NCBI GenBank assembly: GCA_016794345.1
Contig: JAEUKE010000233.1
Span: forward strand, 1-64,000
Reading direction: 5' to 3'
Source: Myxococcales bacterium
GTDB taxonomy: Bacteria > Myxococcota_A > Polyangia > Polyangiales > Polyangiaceae
DNA: 64,000 bases
Part shown: one piece after another, positions 8,213-16,219 of the stretch
How the letters are laid out: each line of letters opens with the position of its first letter
How positions within the stretch are numbered: the first letter of the stretch is position 1
The notes under the pieces: model-generated
Told to the model about the DNA's origin: nothing
The model's input: only the letters and a program-made list of their open reading frames with translations
Database searches by the model: none
Position numbers and translations under genes: made by a program

Positions 8213-9010
8213 TCAGTCGGCGATCTTCTTGCCCTGCGACGTTCCCTGCTGGAACTGGTCCTGGCGCGTGACCATCGTGAGCTCTCCGTTGCGAACGGTG
8301 ACACACGTCATTGCGTCGTCGGGCACGCCTTTCTCTTTCGTGCAGAACGGCCACTCGCCCGCCGCGATTTCGACGGCGCAGTGCGCGTTGAAGCCGTAAG
8401 CGGTGTAGGGCGTGTCGGCCGTGGCGTTCTCCAGGATGCGAATGCCCCAGTCGAGGACCTCGATCGGGCTCCAGGCGAACGCCACGTAGGTACGGGAGTC
8501 CGTCGCTCCGACCTCGAGCTGGAAGTTGCACTCGATCGCCATCGCGATCCCGTCATCGCGGATCTCGTTCCGGACGCGGTAGTCGTTCGACAAGAAGTAC
8601 ACATCCAGCGTCTCGGAGCCGGAGCCTGTCGCCTCGTAGATGCCGACGAGGGTCTTCGGGTTCGGGTTCCCCGAGGGCTTGGCGAGGAGCTCCTCCGCCG
8701 TGGTGGAGAGCGTGCCCTCGTCTTCGCCGAAGGAGATCTCGGGCCTATCGGGGAAGAGGTCGAAGTCGCACTCCGCTTTGACGCAGTCGCTCAGGTAGCT
8801 CTCCGCGAACTCGACCGCCTCTTCCAGGTTGTAGCAATCCCCCTCGATGCAGGAGAGCGCACACTTGGCCTGTTCCTCGGTGATGTCCTCCGGGAGATCG
8901 AGGTCGACCTCACATCGCTCGATCTCGTCCTGGAGCTCGGCGATGGACCCTGCGGACGCGGCACACCCCGCGGAGAGCGCGAGCAGAAGAAGCGCCAGGC
9001 GCGACGTCAT
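8213..9010 (-). CDS. Cys-containing lipoprotein of unknown function
   Basis: 265 residues. The short signal MTSRLALLLLALSAGC has a lipobox (LSAGC), so lipid attachment at Cys16 is likely. I recognise no family. The first 90 residues carry pairs of cysteines (ERCEVDL, AKCALSCIEGDC, SDCVKAECDF) that could form disulfides in the periplasm or at the surface. The remainder is mixed alpha/beta with aromatic strands (TYVAFAWSPIEVLDW). It is the last gene of a leftward block with the membrane glycosyltransferase (31-base gap), so a role at the envelope in polysaccharide handling is possible but only inferred from position. Confidence 0.7.
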   Translation of the reverse strand: MTSRLALLLLALSAGCAASAGSIAELQDEIERCEVDLDLPEDITEEQAKCALSCIEGDCYNLEEAVEFAESYLSDCVKAECDFDLFPDRPEISFGEDEGTLSTTAEELLAKPSGNPNPKTLVGIYEATGSGSETLDVYFLSNDYRVRNEIRDDGIAMAIECNFQLEVGATDSRTYVAFAWSPIEVLDWGIRILENATADTPYTAYGFNAHCAVEIAAGEWPFCTKEKGVPDDAMTCVTVRNGELTMVTRQDQFQQGTSQGKKIAD

Positions 9011-9041
9011 CCCGCTTGGGTAGCGGGTGCAACGGGGAGCG

Positions 9042-10547
9042 TCAACCGGCCGGGGTTCCAGCCGCGTCCGAATGCTGCTCCGTCCTCAGCGCCCTGACGC
9101 GGCGCAGCTCGCGGAGCGCTCGGGCGCCGATCTGCGCCAGGACCAGGACGAGGAGGACGAAGTAGAACGGATCGACGTCGAATCGATACCGACTGAAGTC
9201 CGCGTAGGAGATGAGCGTCGTGCCGACCGCGGCGTACGAGATCGTGAGCAGCATGAACAGGATGGCCGCGACCGTGGAGCGCTCCGAGGCCAGCCGCGCG
9301 CGCAGGCGGAGCAAGCGGTAGACGCCATAACAAAGAAGGAGCGGGATGCCGACCTTGGCGGCGGTGAGATAGCCCGCCGGCTGCTTGCCGAGGAGGCGAT
9401 TGAACCGCCGGTTGAGCTTCTCGAGCTTCTTCGCGTTGCGGAGCCGCGGCAACACGATGTCCCGGGAGGGCGACGAGAGGTACCAATCGAAGAGGGCATA
9501 ACGGACGCTCGCGACGTAGCCCATGGGGTACTGCTCGAGCAGGAGCTTGCCGTCGGGCTTGTAGTACTTCTCCGCGATCAGGAGATACTCGAGCGCGTGG
9601 ATGTTCTCGCGGCCGTGGGGCAGCCGCGTCATGTCGAGGATGGGGACGCCGGTCGGCTCGGGCGTGAGCCGCATCCCTTTCATCTGGTCGATGCTCTGGA
9701 AGGGCTCGTAGATGACGCTGTCCGAGACCTTCCCTTCGGCGGCGAGCCGACGGCGCTCCCCTTCGGGGATCTGGTCCCAGATCTTCCAGACGATGTTCGT
9801 CCAGATCGCTGCGTCTCCGAAGCCGCGCCCGACGAGGAGCGAGGTCTTTGCGTTGTTGGCGAAGAGGACAGCGAGGGGGATGAGCGCAGCCTTGACGACG
9901 ACGAGGCGCGCGCGCTGCCCGCGTGGCGCCACGAGCGGCGGGACGACGAAGACGCCGGCGGCGATCGCGCCGAGCCAGACCGCGCCGTAGACGTTGCGGA
10001 CCAGCGCGACGAGGGCGAGCAGCGCGAAGAACGTGAACCCCGCGCGCAGCGTGCCCGTCCGGTAGAAGCGGAGCAGGGCGGCGAGCGCCGACGTCATCAG
10101 CGCCGCGACGGGGACGTGGTAGAAGAGCCAGGTCTCGTAGACGATCTCGATCGGCGTGACGAGGAACGCACAGACGAGCGGGAAGGCGACCACGCGGCGG
10201 ACGCCGAGGCTCTCGAGCGAGGAGAGCAGCGAGAAGCCGATGGTCAGCCCGGAGAAGAGGAAGATCGCGTCGAGCGCGATCGTCCAGTAGCTCGGCCCGA
10301 GCCCGAGCCACGCCAGCCCGATGATGAAGTTCGGCAGCGGCGCCTGCTGGGTCAGGTAGAGGACCGTCCGCAGGAAGTCGTGCTCGAAGAACCAGGGGTC
10401 GACGTATTGGATGAAATAAAAGAGGGGGGAGCCGTCGAAGCGCACGCCGTAGGCGCCGCGGTAGATCATCCGCGAAGCCGTGAACACGACGACGAAGGCG
10501 AGGTAGGGCCAATACGCCTTCGCGAGCGCGACGAGGCGCCCCTTCAT
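9042..10547 (-). CDS. Polytopic membrane protein, GT-C glycosyltransferase-like
   Basis: 501 residues with about ten predicted transmembrane helices. An acidic first periplasmic loop follows helix 1 (YVDPWFFEHDFLRT), a position where GT-C enzymes carry catalytic acidic residues. A large soluble segment (about residues 250-390, VSDSVIYEPFQSIDQ to DWYLSSPSRD) sits between membrane blocks, and the Arg-rich end is probably cytoplasmic. GT-C enzymes use polyprenyl-phosphate sugars on the periplasmic side, which would fit late decoration of the polysaccharide. The ATG overlaps the stop of the upstream gene by 4 bases. The assignment rests on topology and context, not on a recognised signature. Confidence 0.7.
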   Translation of the reverse strand: MKGRLVALAKAYWPYLAFVVVFTASRMIYRGAYGVRFDGSPLFYFIQYVDPWFFEHDFLRTVLYLTQQAPLPNFIIGLAWLGLGPSYWTIALDAIFLFSGLTIGFSLLSSLESLGVRRVVAFPLVCAFLVTPIEIVYETWLFYHVPVAALMTSALAALLRFYRTGTLRAGFTFFALLALVALVRNVYGAVWLGAIAAGVFVVPPLVAPRGQRARLVVVKAALIPLAVLFANNAKTSLLVGRGFGDAAIWTNIVWKIWDQIPEGERRRLAAEGKVSDSVIYEPFQSIDQMKGMRLTPEPTGVPILDMTRLPHGRENIHALEYLLIAEKYYKPDGKLLLEQYPMGYVASVRYALFDWYLSSPSRDIVLPRLRNAKKLEKLNRRFNRLLGKQPAGYLTAAKVGIPLLLCYGVYRLLRLRARLASERSTVAAILFMLLTISYAAVGTTLISYADFSRYRFDVDPFYFVLLVLVLAQIGARALRELRRVRALRTEQHSDAAGTPAG

Positions 10548-11377
10548 TTCACGACCACTTCACTGAAGTGCAGGACGGTGTCGGCGGTCGACCGAAGGCG
10601 AACGTAGCGCGCGGGGCGCGTGGAGAAGTTCGCCGTCCATTTGTCGAAGGACTCGTCGCGGCGAGCGACCTCCTCCCACTTCTTGTCGTCGCCGGCGGTC
10701 TCGACGATGAGCGGCAGGCCGCGGTCGGTGCAGCAGTCCGTCCGGTGGCGGATGGTCACGCGGGAGATGGCGCGCGTGTCGTTGAGATCGATCTCGACCC
10801 AGGGCTCCTTCTCTTGCTGTGTGTGGAAGACGAGTCCGAACTCGTGCGTCTCGCCCAGGAGACCCTCGGCCGGGAAGTCGCCGTTCGTGGAGGAGACCTT
10901 GTAGCGGTAGAAGTAGTGCGGATACCGCAGCGCCTCGAAGACGATGATCGAGGTGATGGCGACGAGCGAGACGACGAGGAGCAGCACGCGGCGGACGCGC
11001 TCCCCCTGCTGGAAGCTGCGCTTGCCTTCGGCGCTCTCGATCAGCTTCGCCACGAAGAGCTCGGCGGGCTCGAGGTCGGCCGGCCGTTCGCTCTTCAGCG
11101 ACTCGGTCAGCTCACGAGACCGCTCGGCGGACCCGGCGGCCTTCTCGAGGGCGCCGCGCTTCTCGAAGACGGCGAGCGCGTCGTCGAGGTCGACCGGCGG
11201 CGCGGCGGCGAGCCCGGCGGCCGCCTCGATGAGAGCGCTCCTCAGGTGACGTTGTGCGAGCTCGGCGTCTTTCCCGCCGGGGCCGTTCGGGTCGAGCGCG
11301 CGGCCTGCCGCTTCGAGCAGGCGGTTCGCGCGGGCGAAGGCCTCGGGCGCTCGTTTGCTTGGCTCGGTCGCTTCCAT
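10544..11377 (-). CDS. Single-pass membrane protein with discoidin-like C-terminal domain
   Basis: 277 residues. The N-terminal 130 residues are helical and charged (LEAAGRALDPNG, DDALAVFEKRGALEKA), probably cytoplasmic. A hydrophobic helix follows at about 128-150 (VLLLVVSLVAITSIIVF). The C-terminal ~120 residues read like an F5/8 type C (discoidin) jelly roll: EPWVEIDLNDTRAISRVTI, then WEEVARRDE and ARYVRLRS, with two adjacent cysteines (DCC). Discoidin domains bind carbohydrate or lipid, so this could be an exported glycan-binding module tethered to the inner membrane. It is translationally coupled (ATGA) to the membrane glycosyltransferase downstream, suggesting the two proteins form a unit. 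The fold call is by pattern and moderately sure. Confidence 0.72.
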   Translation of the reverse strand: MEATEPSKRAPEAFARANRLLEAAGRALDPNGPGGKDAELAQRHLRSALIEAAAGLAAAPPVDLDDALAVFEKRGALEKAAGSAERSRELTESLKSERPADLEPAELFVAKLIESAEGKRSFQQGERVRRVLLLVVSLVAITSIIVFEALRYPHYFYRYKVSSTNGDFPAEGLLGETHEFGLVFHTQQEKEPWVEIDLNDTRAISRVTIRHRTDCCTDRGLPLIVETAGDDKKWEEVARRDESFDKWTANFSTRPARYVRLRSTADTVLHFSEVVVK

Positions 11378-11432
11378 GAACGCGGCAGCCCTAGCACGGC
11401 CCGCACGAGACCCGAAAGGTCTCGTGACACGG

Positions 11433-13040
11433 TCACTTCGCGGCGAACGCGCCCACCGCGCGAGGTGTGTCGCCTCGCGGCGCGCTCGTGCCGTGCAGCA
11501 CGTATTGCTTCGTCAGGTCGTGCGGCGGCGCGAGCTCGAGGGCCGCGGCGCCGTTTGTGAGCGGGGACGAGGCCGCGGGCGCGAGGTCGAGGTGCGCGAG
11601 GTCGACGAAGCCGGGCTGGGCTCCGAACGCCGCTCCGTCGAAGCCCTTCACCGTACCGCGCTGCTCGGCCTTGAGCTGTTGTTGCGCGGTGATCCCTTCG
11701 GAGAACCAGTTGCCCGCCAGATCGGCGACGCCGAGGACCACGCCGTCACGCGCGCCGAGCAGGGTCACCTCGCGCTTGTAGACGCCTTTCGCCTCGGTGA
11801 AAAAGACGTTGTTCGTCGCGACCAGGTTCTCGTCGTTCGTGGATAGCTCGAAGAGCTGCGTCGTCTCGTAGTCGGCGTGTGAGGCGTTCAGCACGACGAC
11901 CGTGTTGTGGAAGAAGCGGAGCGTGCCTTTTCGGTAGGTCTCGAAGACGCCGCTGTCGCCCCCGTAGTGGACCATCGACCCCGATGCCTTGGCGCCGCGG
12001 ACGAGCACGTTGCCGTAGACGAAGCTCTCGTGGAACGCCTTGTCCGCGACGTTGGGGTCGCGCGCCTCTTGCGAGTCCACCAGGTCGATGAGGTGAGCGC
12101 CGTCTTCGATCCAGTTGTATCGGATGACGACGCCGGCGCTCCGCTCCTTGATGTTGGCGCCCAGGACTCCTTGTGGGCCGCTCTTCGGCGGCCCGAAGCG
12201 GTTGAACTGGTACACGATGCCGGACGACTCGTTGTACGCGTTGTGCTGGTAGTAGTTCTCGGTGCTCGCGTTTGCGTAGACGTAGTTGCCCTCGATCGTC
12301 ACGTCTGTCGTGAGCTCCTCCGCGCCGGAGGTCCCCACGAAGAGTCCGTTCATGTTGTCGTGGATGATGCACGCGCGAATGGTCAGGTGCGAGGCGCGCT
12401 GGACGAAGATGCCCGCAGCGTTCTCCGCCCAGGGGGTCTTCTTGCCTTCGCGATCCGTGAAGCTGTGCGGGGGACCTGCGTTCCGGATCTCGAGGCCCTC
12501 GACGACGATGTGCTCGGGCTGCTCGCGATAAGGCGACGAGTGTTTCTTTCCGACGATGACGAGGCCGCGCACCTGGTGGCCGTCGTAGGGGAAGTCCATG
12601 CTCGGGCGTGTCGTCGCGCCTTCCCCGTCGATGATGGGGAGCTCCCCGTTCGGGCCTGCGACCCCGCAGACGCGGATCGGCGCGTCCGCGCGGCCGACGC
12701 CGCTCACCATGATCTTCTCGCGATACGGCGCAGGGCGATGGTGGATGCGCACCGTGTCCCCGGCCGCGAGCTTCTCCCAGGGCACGTCCCCGACCGACTC
12801 GTATTTCTGCCCCGGACCGACGGGGTAGTCGGTGCCCTGGCCTTCGTGTCTGCAGGTGACGGGGTTCTTGTAGGGGACGTCGGTCAGCCCGCCGCTGGAG
12901 CTGCTCGCGCGGGGGACGAGGACGGTTTTGTCAGGACGCTCCGCGCACGCGCGTTGTCGCAGGCTACACGCGGAGAGCCCGATGACTGCGACGAGCAAGG
13001 GCAGCTGCCTGCGGAGGGGCCGGCGGGATCGAGTGAGCAT
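11433..13040 (-). CDS. Right-handed parallel beta-helix lipoprotein (second copy)
   Basis: 535 residues from the ATG before LTRSRRPLRRQ, which gives an Arg-rich n-region, a hydrophobic core and a lipobox (GLSAC). The frame runs upstream into the palindromic repeat element, which I exclude. The body is a beta-helix: IKVCGVxGPNGELPI-like coils, HIVVEGLEIRNAG, LTIRACIIHDN, VTIEGNYVYAN, VVIRYNWIEDG, LRFFHNTVVVL and VATNNVFFTEA. It shares order and phrasing with the lipoprotein at 5376-6788 but is longer. Polysaccharide lyase, epimerase or carbohydrate-binding roles are possible; no catalytic triad could be fixed. It begins the leftward block of four genes ending at 8213. Confidence 0.82.
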   Translation of the reverse strand: MLTRSRRPLRRQLPLLVAVIGLSACSLRQRACAERPDKTVLVPRASSSSGGLTDVPYKNPVTCRHEGQGTDYPVGPGQKYESVGDVPWEKLAAGDTVRIHHRPAPYREKIMVSGVGRADAPIRVCGVAGPNGELPIIDGEGATTRPSMDFPYDGHQVRGLVIVGKKHSSPYREQPEHIVVEGLEIRNAGPPHSFTDREGKKTPWAENAAGIFVQRASHLTIRACIIHDNMNGLFVGTSGAEELTTDVTIEGNYVYANASTENYYQHNAYNESSGIVYQFNRFGPPKSGPQGVLGANIKERSAGVVIRYNWIEDGAHLIDLVDSQEARDPNVADKAFHESFVYGNVLVRGAKASGSMVHYGGDSGVFETYRKGTLRFFHNTVVVLNASHADYETTQLFELSTNDENLVATNNVFFTEAKGVYKREVTLLGARDGVVLGVADLAGNWFSEGITAQQQLKAEQRGTVKGFDGAAFGAQPGFVDLAHLDLAPAASSPLTNGAAALELAPPHDLTKQYVLHGTSAPRGDTPRAVGAFAAK

Positions 13041-13127
13041 GTCGAGTCGTGCGGAGGATAGCCCTTCGAGGGTGACGCTAGCAGTCTGCTGAGGTTCGGC
13101 GACGTCACGCTGCTGGGTGGGGTTTGT

Positions 13128-13271
13128 TGCTGCTCTTTCACCCCCCCCAACCCCCCTCACCCATGGTGAGGGGGGAGCCAGACGACTCTTTCAACGGAAC
13201 CGAGGGAGGCTCAAGCTCAAGTGACTCCCCCCCTCGCTCGCGAGGGGGGCCGGGGGGGTGAAAGAGCAGCA
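13128..13271. repeat. MITE-like palindromic element with 20-bp terminal inverted repeats
   Basis: Perfect 20-bp inverted ends (TGCTGCTCTTTCACCCCCCC at 13128-13147 and its complement at 13252-13271) enclose two further hairpins. One is a 10-bp stem with loop CCATG (13151-13175); the other is a 9-bp stem with loop CTCG (13228-13249). There is no coding capacity. It lies between two divergent genes, where it could fold as RNA or cruciform DNA. A related half-unit occurs at 4296-4331. It resembles short non-autonomous repeats of the REP/MITE type; no target-site duplication is evident. Confidence 0.75.
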
Positions 13272-13330
13272 CCTCCCTCATCCAGCACAACGGCCCCGCC
13301 CTTTTTCAGCGAACTGTTAGCGTTTCGCCC

Positions 13331-14227
13331 ATGGGGAAGTCCAAGACGACCACGAAACAGAAGAAGGCGGCGCCCGCGAAGAAGGCGGCGCCTGCGAAGA
13401 AGGCGGCGCCTGCGAAGAAGGCCGCGCCCGCGAAGAAGGCCGCGCCTGCGAAGAAGGCCGCGCCTGCGAAGAAGGCGGCGCCCGCGAAGAAGGCTGCGCC
13501 CGCGAAGAAGGCCGCGCCTGCGAAGAAGGCCGCGCCTGCGAAGAAGGCTGCGCCCGCGAAGAAGGCTGCGCCCGCGAAGCCGAAGGCGGACCCCGCGCTC
13601 ACTAGCCACGTCGCTTCGTTGTGGGCGCGTCTCGAGGCGGTCGCCAAGGCGGCAGGCCGCTCGCTGATGCTCAACGACGGCGCGAGCGAGGCGACGATCG
13701 CGGCCGCGGAGGAGCGGATGGGCCTCACGTTTCCGCCGGGCTTCCGGGCGTCGCTCGCCCTCCACGAAGGGATGGCCGCGTTCTCCGGAGGCGGCGATCC
13801 GGCCATGCCCTGGATGCCGGGCTGCTGTCCGCTCGCGCCGATCGCGGACTTGCTCGACCACTGGAAGGACCTCCAGGGGCTCGCCGACGAGTACCCCGCG
13901 CCCGACCGCGTCGAAGAGGGAGGCCGCGTCAAGGCCGGCCCCTATCGAAAGAAGCTCATCCCGATCGCGGGAACACAATATTGGGACGGGGACAACACGT
14001 ACCTCGATCTGGATCCGGGCCCGAACGGCACGGTTGGCCAGCTCATCACCATGACGACCGAGTGCGACTTCACGTTCCTCGGCGCCAGCTTCGAAGAAGC
14101 GCTCGAGCGCTGGGTCGTCGCGTTGGAGACAGGTGACTGGGTCTACGACCCCAAGCGCGGCGCCGAGTACCCGAAGGGGGGCAAGCCCTTCGATGGCCAC
14201 GCCGCCGCTCGGTTCTCGCCCGTCTGA
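13331..14227 (+). CDS. SMI1/KNR4 (SUKH)-like protein with histone H1-like Lys/Ala/Pro tail
   Basis: 298 residues. After MGKSKTTTKQ the protein has twelve exact copies of KKAAPA (residues 11-82), a basic tail like those of histone H1 and the Hc1/AlgP-type bacterial DNA-binding proteins. From about residue 95 the sequence looks like a SUKH domain: ATIAAAEERMGLTFPPGFRASLALHEGM, later IPIAGTQYWDGDNTYLDLDP, and FTFLGASFEEALERW. SUKH proteins are often immunity proteins to polymorphic toxins or general adaptor proteins. The fusion suggests a nucleoid- or nucleic-acid-tethered SUKH module. No toxin gene is adjacent. It follows the palindromic element by 60 bases and is convergent with the phosphatase-family gene. 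Function is not assigned beyond the domains. Confidence 0.8.
   Translation: MGKSKTTTKQKKAAPAKKAAPAKKAAPAKKAAPAKKAAPAKKAAPAKKAAPAKKAAPAKKAAPAKKAAPAKKAAPAKKAAPAKPKADPALTSHVASLWARLEAVAKAAGRSLMLNDGASEATIAAAEERMGLTFPPGFRASLALHEGMAAFSGGGDPAMPWMPGCCPLAPIADLLDHWKDLQGLADEYPAPDRVEEGGRVKAGPYRKKLIPIAGTQYWDGDNTYLDLDPGPNGTVGQLITMTTECDFTFLGASFEEALERWVVALETGDWVYDPKRGAEYPKGGKPFDGHAAARFSPV
13361..13576 (+). repeat. 12 tandem 18-bp repeats encoding KKAAPA
   Basis: Twelve in-frame copies of AAGAAGGCGGCGCCCGCG, differing only in third positions (GCG/GCC/GCT, CCC/CCT). The synonymous variation with strict protein conservation suggests selection on the basic peptide, not recent slippage alone. Copy number may vary between strains. 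Confidence 0.9.
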
Positions 14228-14230
14228 GCC

Positions 14231-15707
14231 TCAGGCCGCGACCGGCTCCGTGGGCTTCGGGCGCAGTCGCTCGGAGCCCGCGGCCCAGGCCTCTTCGAGC
14301 ACACGCCCCGGGAGGTGGGCGGGCACAGGGACGCCGAGGAGCCGGAGCGTCGTCGGGAGGATGTCGAGGTTGGTGGAACGCGTTATCTCGCGGCTCTTCG
14401 CGATCCCCGGGCCCCACAGGCAGAGGACGCCGGTCGGGTGGTGCATGCCCTGCTTCGGCGTCGGCGTGTCGCAGACGAAGTGCTCCTCGAGCAAATGGCC
14501 GCTCGGCTTCGCCTCCGGCGCATCCGGGAAGAAGTAGCGGAGGTCGGCGTTCGGCCGGTCGAGCCCGCCGGGCGTCACGGTGAGGATCTCGCCCGTCTCC
14601 TCGACGAAGAACGCCTTCGGCCGCACGTTGCCCGTGACGTAGGCACCGTCGAGCCGCTGGAAGGCGCGGCGCCGCTGGGCCGCGTCGGGGATCCGCAGGT
14701 TGTACTGGGGGACCATCGTGGGAACGATCTCGGTCACGCCCTCGATGCCCAGAAATGACAGGGTCCGCCGGATGTCCTTGAAGCGGACCACGATGCGGCC
14801 CTCCGGAAACAGGTCGGCCACGTACGGCTGCTGGCCCATGCTCGTCGCGATGACCAGGACGGTGTCGTCATCCACGAAGCGCATCGCGCGGGCCACGATC
14901 TCGTCCCCGATCTCGTAGCCGTAGGGGACGGCCTCGCCGTAGTGGCGCTTTTCGTCGGGCGGGCTCTTCGTCAAGAACCGTGAGTCGTCCCACGCGCGCC
15001 AGTAGTGGTGCATGAAGTGGGCGGCGTGGTTCGTGTGGAAGGTCGCGTAGTGCGGCCGATAGCGGGTGTAGAGCTTCTCGAAGAAGTCGAGGTTCATGAG
15101 GGGCTGCAAGACGACGCGTCGCCAGCGCTCGTGGGGAGCGACGCGCTCCCGCGCGAGCTGCGCGAGGACCCGCGCCACCGTCGCGGGCCGCAGGCCGAGC
15201 TCGACCAGATCGAGCCCCGTCTTCACCATCGCGACCAGGCCGTCTTCCCCCTCGGTCCCGGCGTGCACCTGCGTGTATTTCGTGTTCAGCGCCTGCACCG
15301 GCATGACGTACTCGGGGTACGTCTCGCTGCCAGGTGCGAAGGGGCCCGGCACGATGAAGCCCGGGACCGGCCTCGGCGGGTACGCGCCGATGCTGCCGAA
15401 CACGCCCACGGTCTTGCCGGCCTCGACGACGTAGTCCCACGTGCGCTTCGCGCGGATGGTCGTCGCGTCCTGCTCGAGCACCGTCGCGCCGTGCACGGAA
15501 CGATCGACGCCGGCGTGCACCGGTGACCCACGTGATCCAAGGATCGAGGTGGGGAGGTGCGTCGACGCTCTCGGGCGACGCCCACGTCCCTTCGCGCTTC
15601 AGCTTTGCGAAGGCGGGGAGCCGCCCTTCGGCGATGAGCCGATCGAGGATCGACCACGTGAGCTCGTTGAGCTCCAACAAGAGGACCCGCCGCGCCGTCT
15701 TGAGCAT
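14231..15707 (-). pseudogene. Alkaline phosphatase superfamily (type I phosphodiesterase) gene with a one-base frameshift
   Basis: The first 63 residues (MLKTARRVLLLELNELTWSI to DPWITWVTG) are in one frame and the rest (HAGVDRSVHGATVLEQD onward, over 420 residues) in another. Deleting a single G in the CACCGGTG run at 15518-15525 restores WVTVHAGVDRSVHG, the natural family reading, giving about 491 residues. Metal-site features include LLELNE near the N-terminus, GVFGSIGAYPP, VDDDTVLVIATSMGQ (in place of TSDHG) and the late GMHHPTGVL. Related proteins in polysaccharide and glycolipid loci are phosphodiesterases or phospho-transferases. If the frameshift is real the protein is lost or needs recoding; otherwise it is a sequencing error. 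The gene lies in the exopolysaccharide locus, leftward, upstream of the SUKH gene. Confidence 0.8.
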
Positions 15708-15807
15708 GACAGTCGGCGTAGCATCGCGATCCGACGCCGACCGGTGTGCACTTGGGGTGTGCGCCGTGGCCGGGCGCGACGTGGCGGGAGCGTGTGGCGC
15801 CCCTGCG

Positions 15808-16164
15808 TCACCAGGCGGGCGCGACGTTCATGATCACGACACCACCGACGGGCTTCGTGATGTACGTGTGGTCGAGGAGCTCGCCCTCGAGCCGACCCTC
15901 GGGGTCGAACGTGGGCAGGTCGTAGACGTGGTCGCTGCCGCCGACCTTCACCCCGATGCCGGCACCGTTCGTGGCGACGTCCAGCTTCTCGACCGTCCCG
16001 TCCACCAGCTCCTCCACCGGGGGGATGCGGACCGGGCGACCGGACTCCAGGACGACGGACCCGGTGCGCGAGCAGCCCACCGTCAGGCAGGCCAACGAGG
16101 CCAGAACGAACCCTCGAGAAATCGAGGATTTAGCAAGGTGGGGGAACAGCGAAAAGGTACGCAT
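15808..16164 (-). CDS. Small lipoprotein of unknown function
   Basis: 118 residues from the ATG before RTFSLFPHLAKSS. This start gives a basic n-region, a hydrophobic core (FVLASLACL) and a lipobox (LTVGC); an ATG 30 bases upstream is less likely. The mature ~85 residues are acidic and strand-rich (SVVLESGRPVRIPPVEELVDG, VDVATNGAGIGVKVGG), ending IMNVAPAW. I recognise no family. It lies between the sugar transferase (upstream on the same strand, 55 bases) and the frameshifted phosphatase gene, so it is probably co-transcribed with the initiating transferase and located at a membrane. Confidence 0.7.
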   Translation of the reverse strand: MRTFSLFPHLAKSSISRGFVLASLACLTVGCSRTGSVVLESGRPVRIPPVEELVDGTVEKLDVATNGAGIGVKVGGSDHVYDLPTFDPEGRLEGELLDHTYITKPVGGVVIMNVAPAW

Positions 16165-16219
16165 GGGTACGAGGCGCGGCGCTTCATACCACACGGCACT
16201 CGCATTTCTACCCTGGGAG

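Noticed and set aside
9007..10512. A second 501-codon leftward frame offset from the membrane protein gene
   Set aside because: It is Arg/Pro-rich with no hydrophobic segments; the chosen frame has clear transmembrane helices and couples to the upstream gene by ATGA.
13361..13576. CRISPR-like array
   Set aside because: The 18-bp units are contiguous without spacers and in frame as KKAAPA, so this is a coding tandem repeat.
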